From contig NC_061866.1 in NCBI RefSeq assembly GCF_907164915.1, positions 29,715,905 through 29,779,904 of the forward strand: a stretch of DNA of 64,000 nt. Reading direction: 5' to 3'. How positions within the stretch are numbered: the first letter of the stretch is position 1; each line of letters begins with the position of its first letter. The DNA comes from Impatiens glandulifera (lineage: Eukaryota > Streptophyta > Magnoliopsida > Ericales > Balsaminaceae). The position numbers were made by a program, and so were the translations under genes. The notes below the pieces were generated by a model. The model searched no databases, was not told where the DNA came from, and saw only the letters and a program-made list of their open reading frames with translations. Shown one piece after another: positions 24,891 through 36,200 of the stretch.

Positions 24891-26151
24891 CATCTGCATT
24901 GTACATATGAGCCGGAATGTTCCCTAGTTTGAACCAAATTTAAGCCATTTCTTTCGGTTTGCTACATAGGTTCATTCCTTAAAACCATCTTTCCAGCTTT
25001 ATGCAATTTGATCCAATATAAGTATGCCCAAACTTCAGAATATTCTCCAGATTTGTTCCCTGCTTCAACTTTAGAAAATAAAGATCATTGATATTTGTAG
25101 ATACCTTTTCCAGTCTAATGTGCTCCCATTTCTTTAGTAAGGCATCCTTAGTGATCAGGAAAGATACACGATTTTTTCCAATATAGTTATGAACAACTAC
25201 ATATTCCCACTCTTTAATGCATTTCTCTTCAACTTCAAGGGTAATTTAAACTAAAAAGGAGATTTGAGAATTTCAACCTTTGGTTTAAAATTCCACAAGT
25301 AAAGTTTGCTTGTATTTGAGTTTCAACTTTCTATTCAGTGGTTTTCTTCCAGACTTCATTTACTTTCCAACTGGAGTTACATCTATAGTGTAAGTCTTGG
25401 TTTTTAAGCACTTCATTAGTTCTCGCATTGTCTCTACAGACAAGCTAACTATCTTATTATATTCTTCTTTTTTGAGTAAATTACAGTTCTGAAGATAGTG
25501 AATATTAAGTTGGGCTATGGACTGTTAAGTTTTTTCCTTGTTAAGAACAATCTCTTATTTCTTCGCTTGAAACAACAATTTCGTAATTTGATTTTTTAGT
25601 CCATAAAGAATATTAGCCCTTTAATTATATTCAACCCTCCATTTTCCATCCTTATTGACTTCTGCCTGAATACTTTCTGTCATTTTAATTTTTTTCCGAG
25701 AGTTTTCTCTATTTACCTTCTGCTCTATTTCAACATTCTCAGAACTCTATTTTTGCTTTATTTCAGCATTCTCAAAACTTTTTTTCTACTTTATTTCAGC
25801 CATCACTTTCTTGTATCACTTTCCCAGAATTCTTTTACTTCTTTCGCCTTATTTTTGTTCTTTTCCCCATTGTTGAAAAGAAGAAGACAATAATAAAGTA
25901 GAGTAAATGCATAAAAAGGGCAATTTAAAACTTTAAAGATTTAACGACTAAATCGCTTCGAAAGACTACCTTCTGAAAACACCCAAGATTAGAGAACTAA
26001 TCGACACTTGAAATCAGGAAAGAAGCGTCCAGAAAAGCTATCAATGCAATTCTAAGAGATTTAGGGTTAACGTCACTTATTTCGCGAATCGTGTCGTTCG
26101 TTCCGATCGTGCTGTTCGTGTCGATTGTGTCGTCGATTATTGTGTCGACCA
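24891..26151 (-). other. 5' part of LINE-like unit, copy B
   Basis: Continuation of the unit split by the hAT element; parallels 1943-3214. It contains a decayed ORF1 N-terminus and 5' leader but no other gene. Confidence 0.55.
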
Positions 26152-26440
26152 TGTTGACTTTTGACTATTGGATCTTTGAAGAATGATTACGAAGAAAGAA
26201 AACGTTGGAAAATAGGGAAGGACAATAAGATTTGTTGAAGAGGAAAAAGTCTTACTATTCTTAAGTGTGTTGTATTAACCTTTACAAACAACCATTATAA
26301 ATGAGTAATTAGCTTAGAAACCCTAAATTAATTATAGATACAGACCCAAGCCCATTAATAATTAAATAAACCCTAATTGTATAAAAGACAATAAAGGCCT
26401 ACAACTTTCAATTTTTTGACAATCAATACTTAAACTCACA
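26152..26440 (-). repeat. 3' LTR of copia element B
   Basis: 289 bp, TGTTGACTTTTGAC to TTAAACTCACA, matching 29472-29759 and 3215-3502. Confidence 0.9.
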
Positions 26441-26577
26441 ATCTCCCCGTAATATTTATTTGATTCGAGATTCTTCTCGCCGAGTAGCTCTCGCATCTCT
26501 ACAAATTTAACTCTTGTTAGTGCCTTAGTGAGAATGTCTCCACGCTGCTCTATAGTGCCTACGAACTATACAACGTT

Positions 26578-28031
26578 CTATCGATTCTCTATGCATTCAC
26601 GGATGAAGTGGAACCGAGTGTCGATGTATTTGCTACGTCCATGAAACACCGGGTTCTTCATTAATGCTATTACAGACTTGTTGTCAACATAGAGGGTTAC
26701 CAGCCTCGGCTCGCATCCAAGCACCTCGCTCAACAAGTTTCTCAACCAAAGTCCTTGGCACGACGCTGTAGTAGCTACCATAAACTCCGTCTCACATGAA
26801 GACAATACAACAGTTCAATGCTTTTGAGATTGCCAGGTGATTAAATTCCCGTTGAAATAAAACATCATCCCTCAAGTACTTTTTCTGTCGTCTGTGTAAT
26901 CGACCAAGTCGCTGTAAGTAAAACCAACGAGTTCTTCAACTCCTCGTCCTCTTCTTAACTGAATTCCATAGTCCATCGTTTCCTTCACGTGACGAAGAAT
27001 GTGTTTTACTGCTTGTTGGTGTAGAGTGGTAGGCTTCTCCATGTAACGACTCACTATGTCAACTACATAGGAGATATCGGGTCGAGTGTGTGTCAAGTTC
27101 CTAAGACACCCGATGATATGCCTATACGCCTTTAGATCCACTATGCTTTCTTCCACATCCTTTCCGAACTGCAACTTTGCTTCCATAGGATACTTGCTCG
27201 AGTTACAATCCTCCATTACAAATTGTTTCAACACCTTCTTCGCATAAGCTTCCTGCTTCACCTCGATGCTATCTTTTTTCTGGTCCACCTCGATACTAAG
27301 ATAGTACGAGAGTAGCCCGATATCACTCATCTCGAACTCCTTCATCATATGTGTTTTGAACTCCTCAACACCCTTGATGCTTGATCCTGTCACAATCAAG
27401 TCATCGACGTATACACCAACAATGAGTACTTCTTCTCCATGGTTTCTCATGTACACATCCTTCTCTTGAGAACACTTCAAGAAACCGAGACTCATCATTC
27501 TCTTGTTGAGGTAAGTGTTGCACGCCCTTGGTGCTTGACGTAGTCCGTAGAGAGCCTTGTATAACTTGTACACCTTATGCTCTTTATTCTTAATGATGAA
27601 GTCTTCAGGTTGAGCGACATAGACTTCTTCTTTGATGTCACCATTGAGAAATGCTGATTTGACATTCAAGTGGTGAATCTCCCATCCACGGTGAGCTACG
27701 ATGGCAAGAATTAGCTTGAATGTGTCGTCAAGTTTCGCCACCAGTGCAAATGTATCCTCAAAGTCAACTCCTTGCTTCTACACATAGCCTTATGCTACCA
27801 ATCTCGCTTTGTGCTTGAGGATGTTGCCTTCACTGTCTTTTTTAACTTGAAAACCCACTTTAACCTGATGGTCTTGTGACCGGGTGGTAATTCGGTGAGC
27901 TCCCATATCTTATTCTTCCTGATAGACTCAAGCTCTTTGTTCATGACCTCATTCCACGACACTTTGACTACCACCTCGTGATATTCTGTTGGCTCGTCAG
28001 TGGTAAGCAACAACAATTCATCAAGATCCAT
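26578..28031 (-). pseudogene. Copia reverse transcriptase and RNase H (element B)
   Basis: 28031-27795 carries the start of the RT domain (VVVKVSWNEVMNKELESIRK). 27741-26872 carries its core with [19 protein letters not shown], the LYGLRQAPRA motif and the catalytic box GVYVDDLIVTGSS, followed by the connection and HTRPDISYVVDIVSRYM. RNase H residues follow (FTYSDLVDYTDDRKST, then CETEFMVATTASCQG, then VDNKSVIALMKNPVFHGRSK). The Asp/Asp pair of the YVDD box is intact. Breaks near 27780-27795 and 26810-26872, and Trp-to-Cys in QAPRAC, make it inactive. Confidence 0.85.
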
Positions 28032-28120
28032 CTCTACCAGTGGTTCCTTTACATAGACATCTCGTAGGATTCCGAACTCTACGGAATTTGTACGAGATTG
28101 TTGTTGTCGTTACACCACTC

Positions 28121-28537
28121 CTACTTCTTTTTCTCCTCGAATACAGAATCTCTACTCACACGGATTTTCCTGCAAGTTGGATCAAGAAATCTGTGCACCT
28201 TGCTTCCATCTTCGAACTTCACATTTCTGGTAATTTTCTTGTCGAGCTCATTGAGCTTCTCTTGATAGGTAGTCATATGGTTGCTTGCTCCATTGTCAAG
28301 GTACCACACATTGATGTGATTACACTCATCGCCACTTGCGAGGAGTTTCTCCATGACTTTCTCTTCATTGAACAACACCACCTCTTGTTCCTCCTTGGAC
28401 GGTTCTTGCATGAACTCTTTAAGGTTTGTCTTCTCGTCTCCCTCATCAAACATATAAACTGGCTCCTTGTCATAAAAGCTAGTGAGGTTTGCATCATCGT
28501 CTTCGGGCAAAGCATTCGTCACTACCTCAACAAACAT
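28121..28537 (-). pseudogene. Copia protease joined to integrase tail (integrase deleted)
   Basis: The frame contains WYLDNGASNHMT, the copia protease active site in its DNG form, followed by FEDGSKVH. In complete elements gag_pre-integrase and the D,D,E integrase core would follow. Here the next residues are RFLDPTCRKIRVSRDSVFEE, the segment normally after integrase. More than 1 kb of coding sequence is therefore missing, which removes integration activity. Confidence 0.8.
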
Positions 28538-29453
28538 TAATGTTGGCTCCTCATTATAGAAGATAGTGAGATTTGCCTCATCGCCAGACCTTTGTTAGGA
28601 CACTCAAACGCGTAGTAACACTTCATTGTGCTCTTGTCTTTGCGGGGCTTGGTGTCTTCTTGTCGAGGTGAGCTTTCTGCATGACTTCGTCCCTGACCTT
28701 GCCCTTTTCCACGACCTCTGTTATATCCACTATTGCCGCTGCGACTTGACGATACAGAAAAAAATTGGCTTCTCCATTTTTCTTCATTCGTGACATCCAT
28801 TCATCATGCATGAGCAATAGGTTCTCCTCCTCTTGGTCTTCATAGTCGCGAAGTCTCTCCTCGTGTACTTTGAGACGACCGACGATCTCCTCGACAGTCA
28901 TATTCTTGCGGTCACCAAATTGCTCGATCGTTGTAACAATCTGCATGTATGTTTGTGGTAAGACTCTAAGGAACTTCTTGATGACATAGATCTCCTCCAC
29001 CTTCTCTCCCAATGAGCGAATACCAATCACAATGGATGTCAATTTCATTGCGAAATCATCCACCGATTCCCCATTCTTCATGCGAATCACCTCGAACTGT
29101 GTTTTCAAGGTTTGCACTTTTGCCTCCTTAACTTTCTCTACTCCAATATGCATTGTCTTTAGCGTCTCCCACGCTAGCTTGGCGTAATCCTTTTCAGCCA
29201 CCATGAGAAGGACGTCCTCAGGTAGTGCTTGATAGATGGCGGCGAGAGCCATTCTATCCATCTGTTCGTCGACATCTTCGAACATTACGACTTCCCACAC
29301 TCCTTGTTCTTTTAAGTTTACCCGCATCTTCAACACCCACACCGAGTACTTACTCTTCGTGAGTAATAGATAGGAGAGCATCACATTCCCTTCTCTTCCA
29401 ATCTTCATTGCCGCCACATCTCTGGTTGATCTTGTCGACAACATGTTTTTCAA
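28537..29453 (-). pseudogene. Copia gag (UBN2 type) of element B
   Basis: The start at 29453 is about 20 bp downstream of the primer-binding site. Residues about 20-210 form the Gag_2/UBN2 capsid-like region (KSKYSVWVLKMRVNLKEQGV; KEAKVQTLKTQFEVIRMKNG). An Arg/Gly-rich stretch and the zinc knuckle region follow in a shifted frame (28800-28537). The knuckle is broken: only CYYAFEC remains, 21 bp (7 residues) shorter than CYTCQNYGHYAFEC in the paralogue at 4100-4465. Confidence 0.85.
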
Positions 29454-29471
29454 TCTAGCTCTAATACCAAA

Positions 29472-29759
29472 TGTTAGCTTTTGACTATTGGATATTTGAA
29501 GAACGATTATGAAGAAAGAAAACGCTGGAAAACTGAGATAACAATAAGATTTATTGAAGAGGAAAAAGTCTTACTATTCTCAAGTGTTCTGTATTAACCT
29601 TTACAAACAACCATTATAAAGAAATAATTAACCTAGAAACCCTAAATTACTTATACATATAGGCCCATGACCATTAATAATTAAATAAACCCTAATTGTA
29701 TAAAAGACAATAAAGACCTACAACTTTCAATTTCTTGACAATCAATTCTTAAACTCACA
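29472..29759 (-). repeat. 5' LTR of copia element B
   Basis: 288 bp, bounded by the primer-binding site at 29459-29471 and by AACTCACA. It has more differences from 26152-26440 than the LTR pair at 4531/7889 has from each other, so it is older. Confidence 0.9.
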
Positions 29760-29845
29760 GACGACAGAAAAAGTACTTGAGGGACAATCAATGCTTAAAC
29801 TCACAGACCTACAACTTTCAATTTTCTAACAATCAATGCTGTGAC
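29760..29845. other. Filler DNA made of copia fragments
   Basis: GACGACAGAAAAAGTACTTG matches, in inverted orientation, the element's own RNase H region near 26870-26890. It is followed by two broken copies of the LTR end (CAATCAATGCTTAAACTCAC; CCTACAACTTTCAATTTTCT). It sits exactly between the 5' LTR and the target flank. Confidence 0.75.
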
Positions 29846-30049
29846 GACCGTGTCGTTCGTACCGATCGTGTTTCAATCAACAAACGACGTTTCTTGCTTT
29901 TCCGGTGATGAAATTGAATTTCTGATTTGTTATTATTGATGAGTAGAATAATGTGCACGTTCTTTGAGAAGAATTTCAAGAATTCGTTGTTGACGGAAGA
30001 TCGTCAGAAATCTCTAGAGCTTTTCTATTTGTACCTTGCATTAGATATA
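29846..30049 (-). other. LINE-like unit 5' flank, copy B
   Basis: Matches 8569-8757. It ends at TTAGATATA where the SIRE-type element is inserted. Confidence 0.6.
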
Positions 30050-31293
30050 TGGTAGATAAAATTAGACCGGTTAATAGAACTTAACACAAATAAACCTCCT
30101 ATGCAGGAACAGACAAAGAATCGGACCGGTCAAACCAATGAACCGGTTGAGAAGCTCAACCGGTCAAACACCTAAACTGACCAGAAACATGACCACACAA
30201 GAGAAGGTAAGATCGGCCAAAACTAAAAGCCGGAAACACCAGACAGCCGGTTATTAAGAAGTCCAAGGAATAACCGGAAGCCATCCGGTTAAGAACCGGA
30301 AGCCATTCGGTTAAAACAAATAACCGACCAGCATAAGAAGACACTTCGAGTATCTGTTGAGAATGATACCAAAGGAACAGACTGAACATTTCCATATTCA
30401 TACAAGTCTGAGGACAGTCTGCAGGCTGCAGAAAACCGTCCTACAGGATCTTTCCACTTCAGGATAAATCAGAAAGGCAATCTTCCAAGTACAGACAACT
30501 GTCTAACCGACAGTTACCACATTGAGTAAAAGACAAACCTAGTCGGTTTGTCCTACACACTGGAAGAACAGACTGCCAAGTCTGAAAGGTTGACCGCCAG
30601 GTCTGAATCACTGAACCTTTGCTCAACCAATCAAATTCAAGGAAATGAAATATGACCGTTGGCATATTTCACCTATAAAAGGAGCAGCTGAAGAGGAGTA
30701 AATACGGGACACAGTGAACAATTAAGTTACAAGTGATAAGATTGTGTTCTCTCTCTAGAAAAAGCCTAAGTGCTAAAGTTGAAGTGTGTATTTACAATTT
30801 CGGTGTAAATTGTACGGGTGTTATCGAGCAGGAAATAAGTCTCGATCGGATTGTATTTGTATTCCTTAGTGAATATCCTTCTCGCGGTTTCGAGAGGAAG
30901 GGGTGACGTAGGAGTTTTATCTCCGAATATCCATAAAAACTTGTCTTGTTATTTACTTTCCGTCTGACTTACTTTATAACCGAGCTGTACTAACCGACCT
31001 ACACCTTTTTGACCGACACTACACTATCTAAACCAAATCACCAAGTTACAAAAACCGACCCATCAATTTCCAAACCTGTCCTATTCAAAATCGGTTCTGC
31101 CTATCTTGTAAGTGTGCTGTTTCAACCTGAAACAAACCTCTTCCGCGCTTGAACCTGGTTCAAGGGTTTGTGACAATTTGTGTAGTATTGAAACCCCGGT
31201 GTTAATCTCTAACTGGATTAATCACCACCCTTTGAGTACGACGCGCTAACCGGCTCAGACCCCGGTTCACCAGCCGCGACCTAGATCCTAACA
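30050..31293 (+). repeat. 5' LTR of the SIRE-type element
   Basis: Starts TGGTAGATAAAATTAGACC (first bases TGTTAG in the 3' LTR) and ends GATCCTAACA. It contains two copies of a 21-bp unit ACCGGAAGCCATTCGGTTAA near 30285, CCAAT (30627-30631), an MSA-like motif (30653-30663), a TATA box (30674-30682) and TTCTCTCTCTAG downstream. Short ORFs within it are not genes. Confidence 0.95.
30625..30690 (+). promoter_or_regulatory. LTR core promoter with CCAAT, MSA-like and TATA boxes
   Basis: CCAAT at 30627-30631, TGACCGTTGGC at 30653-30663 (reverse complement GCCAACGGTCA, 10 of 11 matches to the MSA consensus YCYAACGGYYA bound by plant three-repeat MYB proteins), and TATAAAAGG at 30674-30682. The spacing is that of a pol II promoter. 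The MSA assignment is a motif match only. Confidence 0.55.
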
Positions 31294-31310
31294 ATTGGTA
31301 TCAGAGCAGG
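31294..31310 (+). promoter_or_regulatory. Primer-binding site
   Basis: TGGTATCAGAGC at 31296-31307, two bases after the LTR, matches the 3' end complement of initiator Met tRNA. Confidence 0.95.
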
Positions 31311-31332
31311 TAGTTTCAATACTCAAGTAAGC

Positions 31333-33132
31333 ATGTCTTTCGATAGGCCCCCAATGCTAGAAGGTGATGACTTTGCCAACTGGAAGACACGCATTCACCT
31401 ACACTTAATCACCATGGATGATGAGATGCAGTTCATTCTGTCCGAAGGACCGATAATCATTGACAAGGACAGAAAGGAATGGACATCTAAAGACAAGAGA
31501 AGAAATAACCTGGATAACCATGCTAGAAACTGGATCTCCAACAGTGTGGACAGAAACACGTACTGCAAGATCAAAGACTGCAAAACCGCAAAGGAAACAT
31601 GGGACACGGTTATTCAGATCTATGAGGGAAATGAAAGAACCAAGGAAAACAAGGTAATAGTGGCTACTCAGAAGTTTGAAAGCATCAAGATGAAACCGGG
31701 AGAAACAATGAGAGAATACAGTGACCGGTTCACAGGTGTGTTAGACGAGCTAGCAACTCTTGGCAAGAAGTATGACAACAAGGAGGTCATCATGAAAGCA
31801 TTAAGATCTCTTCCAAGTGCGTGGGACATAAAGACAATGGTGAGGAGGGAATCAAACTGCCTAAGCAAGATGAAACTACATGTTGTATTCAAAGATCTTA
31901 AGGCATATGAGTTTGAAATGAGATCTAGGACTGAAGAAGAGGTTTCAGCTTTAACCTCAACCAGAGCACTGATGACATCCACAGAACCTGTTGCACCTGC
32001 ACAGATCAGAACCGCCGAACAGTTCACCGAGGATGCCATGGCAATGCTTGCACAGAAATTTGGGAGGTTCATGAAAAGGAGCCAACCGACAAACAACTAC
32101 AACTATGGTGATAAATCCAATGTAAGATGCTATAACTATAACTGTTTGGGACATTTCAAGTGGGAATACAGAAAACCGAGGAGGGATGACCAGAAACCAG
32201 ACAACCAAAATAACCGAAATAACTATCAACAAACCGGTGAAGGAAGTGAGGTTTAGAAAGCACTGATAGCCGATGATGGAGGAAGTCTATGGGCTCACAG
32301 TGACAGTGATGATGAACTCACATGCCTCATGGCGAATGAGGAACAGGTATTTGACTCTCCTTGTGAAGAATTTACTAAAGATGAGTTATATAATGCATTA
32401 AATGATATGGTAGCAGAATATAAGAACCTACTAGCCCTGTTACCTAAGCAACTCAACTTTAGAGCCGACCCTATAGTACCCATTCTGACAGAACCAGAAA
32501 TATCCGTTCTAACCGAACCATAGATCATAGAACCTGATGAAACCCCTACCTTAGAAACCGAGTTAGCACCTGAACCATCACTTAAGACCGAACAGCCTAA
32601 TGAACCAGCTCGAGAACTGACCGAGGAAGAAAATGCCCGACTCTAGTATAAAATGGCCGCATATAAAAGATCTAGTGACATGGTAAAGAAGATGTGTAGT
32701 TATAAGAGACACCCTTTCTGCATGTTTGGCCTAGGATACAAAAAGGATAGATCCAAAAACCAAAAACCCGTAGACAAAGTAAGGTTCACAAAGAACGACC
32801 TTCCCCTTATAAGTTTCATTAGAAGTTCCTTAACCGCTGAAGAGGAATTGACCGCATATTATACGGCAGAAAAACTAACCTATGTAGGTCCAACTGATTC
32901 TGAGAAATGGCTTCACCCTGAGAAAAGGAAAGCCAACCTGCTCAATAATAGGAGATCCAATCCTCAACCGCATAGGACAAACCAAAAATCACCCTCATTT
33001 AAGGCCTTCGTAGAAAAACCGAAATATCCAAAACCGAGTGCCAAAAAGACGGTTAAGACCTTAGCAAAGAAAGCTGTCCGGTTCGTCAAGGTCTGGATGC
33101 CCAAGGGATTAATCGCATGTGGACCCAAGTAA
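31333..33132 (+). pseudogene. SIRE-type gag, about 600 codons, three in-frame stops
   Basis: A single reading frame from MSFDRPPMLEGDDFANWKTR to a TAA at 33130, interrupted by TAG at 32254, 32521 and 32644. Residues about 1-200 are the UBN2/Gag_2 capsid-like domain (ARNWISNSVDRNTYCKIKDC; KFESIKMKPGETMREYSDRF). The zinc knuckle at about residues 265-280 reads CYNYNCLGHFKWEY: two of its three cysteines are Tyr, so it cannot bind zinc. Downstream is an acidic and Lys-rich region usual for the long SIRE gag. The TAG after GSEV stands where related elements have Trp (WKAL). Confidence 0.88.
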
Positions 33133-33208
33133 ATGTGGGTACCAAATAGTTGTAAATATGTACATTTTTTAGGATTCAAAAAAACGACTAGGAAACTCTG
33201 AATGGTAC

Positions 33209-36200
33209 TTGGATAGTGGTTGCTCCAGGCATATGACCGGAAACAACAACCTGCTAACCGACATCAGAATAGAAACCAGTGCACTAATTACTTTCGGCGA
33301 CAACTCAAAAGGTAGAACTGTGGGCAAGGGTAAGATTGTCCATGGTAACCTGACAATTGATAATGTACTCTTAGTTGAGAACCTACGTTTTAACCTACTA
33401 AGTATTAGTCAAATGTTTGATGCTGGATACACGGTAGAATTTCTTAAACATGCATGCTTAGTTAAGAACTCTCAAGGTACCATACTACTAACCGAAAATA
33501 GGCTAGGAAATATTTACAAGGTAGACTGGAAAACTAAAGTAGAATATCCTGTTTGCATGATAGCCAAAACTGATCAAACCTGGCTGTGACATAAGAGACT
33601 AAACTATCTGAACATGAAAACCTTAAATTATATTTGCGGTAAGAAGTTAGTCGACGGAATTCCTGACATAGTATTTAATAAGGATAAGGTTTGTTCAGCA
33701 TGTCAAATGGGTAAACAAACTAGGTCAACCTTCAAGAGTAAAGGACACATTCAATCTAACCGATGCTTAGATCTTCTTCACATGGATTTATTTGGACCGA
33801 TTCAGGTCATTAGCCTAGGAGGTATGCTATACACCATGGTAGTTATTGATGATTACTCTAGGTATACATGGGTAATATTTCTACCATCCAAACGTGACAC
33901 CGCATCAAATTTGATCACACTGCTTAAACGTTTGCAAAATGAAAAATCAATACGCATTAATAGCATTAGAAGTGATAGAGGTACCGAATACACCAACAGT
34001 ACTTTAACCGCATTTCTTGATGAATCCGGTATTAGACACGAGTTGTCTAGTGCTAGGACTCCTCAACAAAACGGCCTGGCCGAGAGAAGAAACCGAACTC
34101 TCAAGGAAGACGCACGGTCCATGATAGCCGATTCGGGTATTGCTAAAAAATTTTGGGCTGAGGCTATCAATACTGCATGTTATACACAAAATCGGTCTTT
34201 AATTAACAAGTTTCATAACAAAACACCTTATGAAGTATATTTTAACAGGGTTCCCAACCTTAAGTACCTTAAGATTTTCGGTTGTAAATGCTATATTCAC
34301 ATAAATGGCAAAACCTATCTTTCTGCTTTTGATGCAAAAACCGATACTGGGATCATGTTAGGTTACTCAGCAGTGAGTAAGGCATATAGAGTGTATAATA
34401 ATAGAACTTTAACCGTGGAAGAATCACTTCATGTTGTTTTCGATGAATCGGTTGAAAGTAATACTGCATCATGCTTTGATCAACACAACAGACTGGAAAA
34501 CAATAATATCCATTCGGATAGTGAAGATGAGATTCCGGTTTTCAGGCGGTTTGTCCATGACCAAATAGGTAATGTTGAAACCCAGCCGGATCAAGCTGTC
34601 CCACGACAGGAAGCTGATACCTCGGTCCAAACCAAGGAAATCGGTCAGTCTGACATCCTTGCTTAGCCTAACGATATGTCTAGCCTTGATCAAGCAAACG
34701 GTAATTTGGTAGACATCCCTGAACCGAATTTCAAAAGGAACACTAAACATCCTTCTGAGCAAATTATAGGTGACCCTTCGGAACCTGTTCGAACTAGGCG
34801 TCAAATTCTGGAGGAATACTTTAATTCCGCCTTTATATCCCAGATTGAGCCGAAAAGAGTAGATGAAGCATTTTCAGATCCGGATTGGATCTTGGGAATG
34901 CAAGAAGAGCTAAACTAGTTCGAGAGTATTAAAGTCTGGTACCTAGTCCCTAGACCGAAAGACCAGCCGGTCATAGGAACAAGATGGGTATTTAGAAATA
35001 AACTCAATGAAGACGGTTTGGTCACGAGGAACAAAGCCAGATTAGTGACACAAGGTTACAAACAGGAAGAAGGCATTGATTTTGAAGAATCATTCGCCCC
35101 TGTAGCTAGGATTGAGGCTATTAGAATTTTTCTAGCCTTTGCTGCATTCAAAAATTTTAAGGTTTTCCAAATGGATGTTAAAAGTGCATTTTTGAATGGT
35201 GATCTACGTGAAGAGGTGTATGTTGAACAACCACCCGGTTTCAAAAATGCTGAACTACCCAACCATGTATACCGGTTAAACAAAGCTTTATACGGTCTAA
35301 AGCAAGCACCTAGAGCCTAGTATGACACACTAACCGTGTTTTTGCTAAAACATGACTTCCCCATCGGTTCGGTGGATAAAACGTTATTTAAGTTTGAGAA
35401 AAGGAACATTTCCTACTTGTTCAAATCTATTTAGATGATATCATCTTCGGCTCAACCGATCCTAAATTATGTGATAAATTTTCAACCCTGATGACTAACA
35501 AGTTTGAAATGAGTATGATGGGAGAATTAAGTTTCTTCCTAGGTCTTCAGGTTAAACAACTCGAAGAAGGAACCTTCATAAGCCAACCCATGTACACTAA
35601 GGAGCTTCTAAAGAAATTCGGGATGGATGCATGCTCCTCAACGGCTACTCCAATGAGCTCATCGGTCAAATTGGACAAAGATGATGAGGGTCAATCAGTA
35701 GACCTGACCGCTTACCGGGGCATCATCGATTCTCTTCTATACCTGACAGCAAGTAGACCGGATATTCTATTTGCAGTCGGTGTGTGTGGAAGATTCCAAG
35801 CCAATCCAAAACAATCACACTACACAGCCGCAAAGCGAATATTTAAATACCTAAAGGGAACACCTGACGTCGGTCTATGGTATCCAAAGGATTCATCATT
35901 TAACCTAACAAGTTATTCAGATGCAGACTATGCAGGTTGCAAGATTGATAGAAAAAGCACTAGCAGAACATGCCAATTCCTAGGTGATCGGCTTGTTTCT
36001 TGGCATAGCAAGAAACAAACATCAGTTGCCACATCAACCGCAGAAGCTGAATACCTGGCGGCCGGAAGCTGCTGTTCACAACTTCTTTGGATCCAACAAC
36101 AACTGAAGGATTTCGGTGTCATAGCTGAAGAGTCTCCGATCTTCTGTGATAACAGAAGTGCCATAGCAATCACCTACAATCTGGTTCTACACTCTAGAAC

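Larger units (their letters stand above)
20790..25870 (-). pseudogene. DUF4283 ORF1-like pseudogene (copy B), split by hAT
   Basis: The C-terminal part (21098-21405) reads SHFASLLGKPLYMD, then IRIEVHLKSTLPAKMT, then DKRGKSTVMDISYEW. The N-terminal part resumes at 24891 and ends at a start-like MGKK motif near 25870. In copy A the two parts are continuous at about 1945. This copy has fewer changes than A in the domain core (one 110-codon frame), but the first residues of that frame belong to the hAT end. Confidence 0.55.
19861..26151 (-). mobile_element. LINE-like ORF1-only unit, copy B (interrupted)
   Basis: Counterpart of 905-3214, with the same minus-strand A-rich 3' end (seen twice because of the local duplication), ORF1-like coding part and 5' region. 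A hAT transposon (21406-24882) splits the DUF4283 domain. Confidence 0.6.
26152..29759 (-). mobile_element. Copia element B, 3.6 kb, integrase-less
   Basis: Minus-strand Ty1/copia element with two 288-289 bp LTRs (29472-29759 and 26152-26440). A decayed primer-binding site (TTGGTATTAGAGC) lies inside the 5' LTR and a polypurine tract (minus CGGGGAGAT) at the 3' side. The order gag, protease, reverse transcriptase, RNase H is kept, but integrase is absent: the frame passes from the protease DGSKVH segment directly to a RKIRVSRDSVFEE segment that normally follows integrase. Flanks GACCA (left) and GACCG (right, beyond 85 bp of filler) suggest an original 5-bp duplication GACCG. Confidence 0.88.

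Noticed and set aside
28040..28540. 166-codon plus-strand frame
   Set aside because: Antisense to the copia protease fragment, which carries the clear active-site motif on the minus strand.
30459..30665. 68-codon minus-strand frame present in both LTRs
   Set aside because: Conserved only because the LTRs are copies of each other; overlaps the LTR promoter and has no motif.
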